DNA of 10,595 nucleotides, taken from the NCBI GenBank assembly GCA_003242525.1, contig QGUU01000046.1, positions 1 to 10,595 on the forward strand, read 5' to 3'. The position numbers were made by a program, and so were the translations under genes. How positions within the stretch are numbered: position 1 is the stretch's first letter; each line of letters opens with the position of its first letter. This DNA comes from Pseudomonadota bacterium (GTDB lineage Bacteria; Pseudomonadota; Alphaproteobacteria; Rhizobiales; Rhizobiaceae). Of this stretch, positions 5,790 to 10,595 are shown piece after piece. The notes under the pieces were generated by a model. That model was not told the origin of the DNA and ran no database searches. It was given only the letters and a program-made list of their open reading frames with translations.

Positions 5790-8417
5790 TCACACGCTGG
5801 TCACGAACCCGTCCAGCACCTTCTTCTGACCGGCGCGGTCGAAGTCTATGGTGAGCTTGTTGCCCTCGATTGCCGCGATGTTGCCGTTTCCGAACTTCTG
5901 ATGGAACACGCGGTCCCCGATCTTGAAGGGGGAAGGGGCGTCGGCAACTGATTTCGCCACCAGTTCGCCCTCGATGGTGCGGCCCTTCACCGAGCCACGG
6001 CCGGCACCGTAGCCGGAATCCACCTCGCCATAACCGATACGCTCCACCGCATGGCCGGAGCGCGTGCCCCAGTTGCGGTCGGTCGCCTCTGTGCGGTTGG
6101 CCTGTGCACGCTGCCAGCCCGGCGTGGCGTAGGTGCTTGAAAAGGCCCCGCCGCCTCCTGAATGCTGATCACCCCGCGCGGCACGAGCGCCGGAGGGTGG
6201 ACCCAGACTATCGAATCGCGATGCGCCATATGGATTCTGGCGGCCGGCCGAGAATCCGCCACGCCCTGCGGCGAAGCTTGAGCCGACATAAGGGTTGCCA
6301 TAGCCGCCATAGCCGCTGCCGCCTTCGGCGACCTCGACATGCTCCTCCGGCAATTCGTCGAGGAATCGAGAGGGGATGGTCGACTGCCACAGGCCATGAA
6401 TGCGGCGGTTCGAAACGAACCAGATGTGCAGGTTTTTCTTCGCGCGGGTCAGGCCCACATAGGCCAGTCGACGCTCCTCCTCCAGGCCGGCCCGGCCGCC
6501 TTCGTCAAGCGCCCGCTGGTGCGGAAACAGACCTTCTTCCCAGCCCGGCAGGAACACGGTCTCGAACTCGAGGCCCTTGGCTGAGTGCAGCGTCATGAGC
6601 GAGACCGCGTCCAGCCCTTCGTTCTGTTCCGCGTCCATCACCAGGGCGACGTGTTCCAGGAAGGCACGAAGGGACTCGTATTCTTCCATCGAGCGGACAA
6701 GTTCCTTCAAATTCTCCAACCGGCCCGGCGCTTCCGCCGACCGGTCGTTCTTCCACATATCGGTGTAGCCGCTTTCCTCCAGCACGATCTCGGCCAGCTC
6801 GGTGTGTGGGGTAGAATCGAGAAGGCCTTGCCAGCGAGCGAAATTGGCGGCCACCTCGCGAAGCGCGGCGCGTGGCTTGGGCTTCAACTCGTCAGATTCG
6901 GCAAGGTTTTCCGCGGCAGCCAGCATCGGAAGCCCGAGCGCGCGCGCCGTTGCATGGACCTGGCTGATTGTTGCCTCGCCAAGACCGCGCTTCGGCACAT
7001 TGACGATGCGCTCGAATGCGAGGTCGTCGGTCGGATTTGCGATGACCCGCAGATAGGCCAGCGCATCGCGGATTTCCTGTCGTTCGTAGAAACGCGGCCC
7101 GCCGATGACGCGATAGTTCATGCCGATTTCAATGAAGCGGTCTTCGAATGCGCGCATCTGAAAGGATGCGCGTACCAGAATGGCCATGTCGTTGAGGAAA
7201 TGGCCCTTCCGCTGCAGGGCCTCGATCTCGTCGCCGACGGCCCGTGCCTCTTCGTCGGAATCCCAGGCAGCATGCACCGCCACCTTGGCGTCGTCCGGGT
7301 CGGGCCTGTCCGTGAACAGCGTTTTGCCCAGGCGCCCTTCATTGTGGGCGATGAGGTGAGAGGCCGCGCCGAGAATATGGGCGGTGGAGCGATAGTTGCG
7401 TTCCAGGCGGATAACGGTGGCGCCCGGAAAATCCTTCTCGAAGCGCAATATGTTGTCCACATCGGCTCCCCGCCAGCCATAGATTGACTGATCGTCGTCG
7501 CCGACGCAGCAGATGTTGACCTTTCCTTCGCTAACGGCCTCCCCAGTCTTTGGCGTCGGCCGCTGCGCCAGCAGACGCAGCCACAGATACTGCGCCGTGT
7601 TTGTGTCCTGATACTCGTCAACGAGTATGTACTTGAACTTTTGGTGATATTCCGCGAGCACGTCATGGTTCTCGCGGAAGATACGGATTGGGTGGAGCAG
7701 CAGGTCGCCGAAGTCGCAGGCATTCAGCGTCTTCAGCCTCTCCTGATAGGCGGCATAGAGTTCGCGGCCCTTGCCATTGGCAAAGGCACGGGCATCGCCC
7801 TCCGGAATATCACCGGGAGCGAAGCCCTTGTTTTTCCAGTTGTCGATCATCTGCGCGAAGGTGCGCGGAGCCCAGCGCTTGTCGTCGAGTCCTTCGGCCT
7901 GGATAATCTGGCGGATAAGGCGGATCTGATCGTCCGTGTCCAGGATGGTGAAGTCGGACCTCAGGCCGGCAAGCTCGGCATGACGGCGAAGAAGCTTCAC
8001 GCCGATCGAATGAAAGGTGCCCAGCCAGGGCATGCCCTCGATCGCCTCGCCGACCAGCAGGCCGATGCGCTGCTTCATCTCGCGCGCAGCCTTGTTCGTG
8101 AAAGTCACGGCGAGGACCTGGCTCGGCCATGCTTTTCCCGTGGCCAATATATGCGCGATGCGGGTGGTTAGCACGCGCGTCTTGCCGGTGCCGGCCCCGG
8201 CCAGCACCAGAACCGGCCCTTCTGTCGTTTCGACTGCGAGCCGCTGCTCAGGGTTCAGGCCCTTCAGATAGTCGGGCACCCCGCCTTGCCGTGCAGCCAT
8301 GGCCCGCGCTGCGATGCCCGATCCCGAGCCAGCCGCCCGTGCAACCGGTCGTGCGGCAGGATCGCGCGGAGCATCGTCCTCGTCAAAAAAAGGCATATCG
8401 TCGGGAAAGCCGGCCAT
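5790..8417 (-). CDS. uvrD: ATP-dependent DNA helicase UvrD/PcrA, superfamily 1A
   Basis: An 875-residue 3'-5' helicase that unwinds DNA in nucleotide excision repair and mismatch repair and clears blocked complexes. Motifs seen: Q motif (LNPEQRLAV, 54-62), Walker A (AGAGTGKT, 73-80), Ia (VTFTNKAAREM, 104-114), II (DEYQDTN, 267-273), III (VGDDDQSIYGWRGA, 305-318), IV (RLERNYRST, 337-345), V (TLHSAKGLEFE, 609-619) and VI (RLAYVGLTRAKK, 650-661). The first 50 residues are an acidic, then Ala/Arg-rich extension. Residues about 698-770 are a Gly/Tyr/Ser-rich, likely disordered linker (YGGYG, NPY twice). The last 45 residues (FKIGDRVFHQKFGNG, about 831-845) match the Tudor-like C-terminal domain that contacts RNA polymerase in PcrA/UvrD. 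The ATG at 8417 has only a poor ribosome binding site (AAGAG, very close), but it fits relatives. It is longer than the roughly 720 residues of E. coli UvrD because of both tails. All helicase motifs are intact. Confidence 0.95.
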   Translation of the reverse strand: MAGFPDDMPFFDEDDAPRDPAARPVARAAGSGSGIAARAMAARQGGVPDYLKGLNPEQRLAVETTEGPVLVLAGAGTGKTRVLTTRIAHILATGKAWPSQVLAVTFTNKAAREMKQRIGLLVGEAIEGMPWLGTFHSIGVKLLRRHAELAGLRSDFTILDTDDQIRLIRQIIQAEGLDDKRWAPRTFAQMIDNWKNKGFAPGDIPEGDARAFANGKGRELYAAYQERLKTLNACDFGDLLLHPIRIFRENHDVLAEYHQKFKYILVDEYQDTNTAQYLWLRLLAQRPTPKTGEAVSEGKVNICCVGDDDQSIYGWRGADVDNILRFEKDFPGATVIRLERNYRSTAHILGAASHLIAHNEGRLGKTLFTDRPDPDDAKVAVHAAWDSDEEARAVGDEIEALQRKGHFLNDMAILVRASFQMRAFEDRFIEIGMNYRVIGGPRFYERQEIRDALAYLRVIANPTDDLAFERIVNVPKRGLGEATISQVHATARALGLPMLAAAENLAESDELKPKPRAALREVAANFARWQGLLDSTPHTELAEIVLEESGYTDMWKNDRSAEAPGRLENLKELVRSMEEYESLRAFLEHVALVMDAEQNEGLDAVSLMTLHSAKGLEFETVFLPGWEEGLFPHQRALDEGGRAGLEEERRLAYVGLTRAKKNLHIWFVSNRRIHGLWQSTIPSRFLDELPEEHVEVAEGGSGYGGYGNPYVGSSFAAGRGGFSAGRQNPYGASRFDSLGPPSGARAARGDQHSGGGGAFSSTYATPGWQRAQANRTEATDRNWGTRSGHAVERIGYGEVDSGYGAGRGSVKGRTIEGELVAKSVADAPSPFKIGDRVFHQKFGNGNIAAIEGNKLTIDFDRAGQKKVLDGFVTSV

Positions 8418-8548
8418 CTCTTGCGAATGTAGTGATTCGGAGGGGAAAGGCCAGCATTGTCGCCGTTTTGTTCCGTGTCTACGACGATATACGCGGAAGT
8501 TCCCGCTACCGCGCGTGAAGCGCTAATTCCGCGCCCGCCAGTCCAGTC

Positions 8549-8580
8549 CCGTTCCATCATGGCAGGGCGGGGAGGAACGG
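8549..8580. repeat. Inverted repeat in the uvrD-gcd gap, possible operator
   Basis: CCGTTCC (8549-8555) and GGAACGG (8574-8580) are perfect 7-base inverted arms separated by 18 bases, about 60 bases upstream of the gcd start and between two divergent genes. This could be a dimeric regulator site or an RNA hairpin in the gcd leader. I recognise no known operator consensus. Confidence 0.3.
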
Positions 8581-8629
8581 AAGCTTGCGCGAAGCATTGA
8601 TACCACGTTCCTGCCTTGCAAGTTTTAAC

Positions 8630-8636
8630 AGGGAGG
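8630..8636 (+). promoter_or_regulatory. Ribosome binding site that decides the gcd start
   Basis: AGGGAGG lies 5 bases before the TTG at 8642. There is no in-frame ATG near the N-terminal membrane helix (the first is residue 127), so this site is the main reason for calling a TTG start. Confidence 0.7.
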
Positions 8637-8641
8637 CTCGT

Positions 8642-10595
8642 TTGGCCATCCTCGTTACATCCATTCTTCTCGCACTTATCGGTCTTTATCTTGGCATCGG
8701 CGGCGGCTGGCTGATCGCTCTGGGCGGCAGCTGGTACTATCTGATTGCCGGAATTGCCTTTGTCGTCACCGCCGCGCTGATCTGGCGAAGGCGCAGCGCT
8801 GCCCTGTGGCTCTATGCAGCCCTCGTCTTCGCCACGCTGATCTGGGCCATATGGGAAGTCGGTTTCGACTGGTGGTCGCTCGGCCCGCGCGGCGGCGTCA
8901 TCATCCTGCTTGCATTGTGGCTGCTGACGCCATGGGTAAGCAGGAAGCTCGTCGGGCCTGACGGTCGCGCTCCGCTCACCCTGGCCGTGCTTGCCTCATT
9001 GGGCGTTGCCTTCTACGCAATGTCGACGGACCCCTACGACGTTTCCGGGAGTCTGCCGACCCGGGCAGTTGCGGCTACGCCGGATCTCGGCGGCGGCATC
9101 CCGCCAGGCGAATGGCATTTCTACGGCCGGACCCAGTTCGGCCAGCGTTACTCGCCGCTCGACCAGATCACGGTTGAAAATGTCGCCAATCTGGAACTGG
9201 CATGGACCTATCGCACCGGCGACATACGCGGTCCGCAGGATGTGACGGAGACGACCTATCAGGTGACCCCGCTGAAAGTGGGCGACACTCTCTATCTCTG
9301 CACGCCACATAACCTTGCCATTGCCCTGAATGCCACGACCGGGGAGGAAAAATGGCGGTTTGACGCCCAAGTGGGCCTGGAAGCGGCCCGCCAGCACCAG
9401 ACCTGTCGCGGTGTGGCCTATCACCGTGACGATGGGGTACCGACCGGGCAGCCTTGTGCCGAACGTGTTTATCTGCCCACGGCCGATGCCCGCCTCATCG
9501 CCCTGGATGCCGCGAACGGCGAGATATGCGCAGGCTTTGCTGACGGCGGGACGCTGGACCTGCTGGCCAACATGCCTTTCCCGAAAGCCGGCTACTATTA
9601 TTCCACGTCGGCGCCCCTTATCGCAGGGGGAAAGATCATCGTTGGGGGCGCGGTGAATGACAATTATTCAACCGAATCCCCATCCGGTGTCATCCGCGCC
9701 TTCGATGTGGATACCGGCGAGCTTGTCTGGAACTGGGACTCTGGCAATCCGGAGGATACGGCGCCGCTGCCGCCCGGCGAGAAATATACGAACAATTCTC
9801 CCAATATGTGGTCAACGGCGAGCGCTGATGAAGAGTTGGGCCTCGTTTACATTCCGCTTGGTAACCAGACCCCCGACCAGCTCGGCATGAACCGCAGCGA
9901 GAGCGTCGAGAAATATTCTTCCTCAATCGTGGCGCTGGACCTCGATACCGGCCAGGTGCGCTGGGTGCGCCAGACCGTCCATCACGATCTGTGGGACATG
10001 GATGTGCCGGCGCAGCCATCTTTGATCGACATCACCACGGCGGATGGTGTCGTTCCTGCCCTGGTCGGTCCGACCAAGCAGGGCGACATCTATGTGCTGA
10101 ACCGCGAAACCGGTGAGCCACTTGTGCCGGTGAAAGAAGTGCCGGCGCCGACAGGCGCGATCCCGGAGGATTTTACTGCGCCGACGCAGCCCGTATCGGG
10201 GTTGTCCTTCAGTCCTGAACCCCTGACTGGGTCGGACATGTGGGGCATCACCATGTTCGACCAACTCGCTTGCCGCATCGAGTTCCGCAGCCTTCGCTAC
10301 GAAGGGCGCTATACGCCGCCATCGGTCCAGGGCACGCTGGTTTATCCCGGCAATTTCGGAGTATTCAACTGGGGCGGCGTGGCGGTCGATCCCGTCCGGC
10401 AAGTCATGTTCGGAATGCCTACCTATCTGGCGTTCGAGGCGCGGCTCATTCCCCGGGATGAAGTGCCGCCCGAAGATGAAGGGCGAGGTTCGGAGCAAGG
10501 ACTTAACAGGAACGAAGGCGCACCCTATGCCGTGGAGATGGGGCCTTTCCTTTCGCCGTTGGGCGTGCCGTGCCAGGCGCCGCCCTGGGGATATG
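8642..10595 (+). CDS. gcd: Membrane-bound PQQ-dependent glucose dehydrogenase, cut by the right edge
   Basis: 651 codons are present. E. coli Gcd has 796 residues, so an estimated 140 C-terminal residues lie outside. The enzyme oxidises D-glucose to gluconolactone in the periplasm with PQQ and passes electrons to ubiquinone; gluconate formation can solubilise mineral phosphate. The start is a TTG with a good ribosome binding site. Five membrane helices fill residues 1-128 (about 4-28, 30-48, 54-71, 84-99, 112-128), as in the family, followed by the beta-propeller from about 155 (GEWHFYGRTQFGQRYSPL). Hallmarks are the QHQTCRG segment (His252, equivalent to the substrate-site His262 of E. coli by my alignment from memory), YTNNSPNMWS (382-391), HHDLWDMD (447-454, Asp452 matching Asp466) and Lys479 (matching Lys493). 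The last residues (CQAPPWGY) align with the E. coli sequence before its final blade. Quinate/shikimate dehydrogenase (QuiA) has the same architecture and is the main alternative. No PQQ biosynthesis gene is in view. Confidence 0.93.
   Translation, partial: MAILVTSILLALIGLYLGIGGGWLIALGGSWYYLIAGIAFVVTAALIWRRRSAALWLYAALVFATLIWAIWEVGFDWWSLGPRGGVIILLALWLLTPWVSRKLVGPDGRAPLTLAVLASLGVAFYAMSTDPYDVSGSLPTRAVAATPDLGGGIPPGEWHFYGRTQFGQRYSPLDQITVENVANLELAWTYRTGDIRGPQDVTETTYQVTPLKVGDTLYLCTPHNLAIALNATTGEEKWRFDAQVGLEAARQHQTCRGVAYHRDDGVPTGQPCAERVYLPTADARLIALDAANGEICAGFADGGTLDLLANMPFPKAGYYYSTSAPLIAGGKIIVGGAVNDNYSTESPSGVIRAFDVDTGELVWNWDSGNPEDTAPLPPGEKYTNNSPNMWSTASADEELGLVYIPLGNQTPDQLGMNRSESVEKYSSSIVALDLDTGQVRWVRQTVHHDLWDMDVPAQPSLIDITTADGVVPALVGPTKQGDIYVLNRETGEPLVPVKEVPAPTGAIPEDFTAPTQPVSGLSFSPEPLTGSDMWGITMFDQLACRIEFRSLRYEGRYTPPSVQGTLVYPGNFGVFNWGGVAVDPVRQVMFGMPTYLAFEARLIPRDEVPPEDEGRGSEQGLNRNEGAPYAVEMGPFLSPLGVPCQAPPWGY

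Noticed and set aside
6585..7487. 300-codon plus-strand open frame
   Set aside because: It is antisense to the uvrD core, where helicase motifs IV-V are clear. The composition looks like a complement of a coding strand.
8559..8600. ATG-started 13-codon frame upstream of gcd as a leader peptide
   Set aside because: It is too short, with no clear ribosome binding site and no attenuator-like codons or structure.
1..10595. tRNA/rRNA genes, insertion sequences, CRISPR repeats, att sites
   Set aside because: None seen on reading both strands. The intergenic gaps are short and show no regularly spaced repeats or transposase-like frames.

Overview
This window looks like chromosomal DNA of a high-GC alphaproteobacterium, most likely Hyphomicrobiales (Rhizobiales) and Phyllobacteriaceae-like. 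The grounds are the style of the proteins: a split, membrane-anchored DUF1214/DUF1254 gene pair, a rhizobial-type class A penicillin-binding protein, a UvrD helicase with the N-terminal extension and Gly-rich tail seen in that group, and a DUF2778 protein. The taxonomic call is from memory of these families, not from a search. I see no mobile element, CRISPR array, tRNA or rRNA gene.

Layout. Six genes lie on the minus strand and are read from right to left: uvrD (8417-5790), a bifunctional class A PBP (5577-3433), a DUF1214 membrane protein (3353-2769), a DUF1254 membrane protein (2776-2228, overlapping the previous gene by 8 bases), a membrane-anchored DUF2778 putative L,D-transpeptidase-fold protein (1866-535), and the start of a putative lipoprotein gene that runs off the left edge (282-1). 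One gene lies on the plus strand, divergent from uvrD: gcd, a membrane-bound PQQ-dependent glucose dehydrogenase (8642 to beyond the right edge; about 650 codons present and an estimated 140 missing).

Functional reading. The stretch 1-5577 has a cell-envelope theme: a peptidoglycan glycosyltransferase/transpeptidase, two single-pass membrane proteins of unknown function, a DUF2778 protein with conserved His and Cys, and a putative lipoprotein. UvrD is the housekeeping DNA repair helicase. Gcd oxidises glucose in the periplasm and passes electrons to ubiquinone. Intergenic gaps are short (about 80-360 bases). The largest, 1867-2227, holds no convincing gene.

I did not find an obviously new multi-gene system. 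The points most worth checking are the edge-truncated lipoprotein gene, the split and order-swapped DUF1214/DUF1254 pair next to the PBP, and a TGTTACA motif found three times, always between envelope genes and twice as a direct repeat spaced one helical turn.
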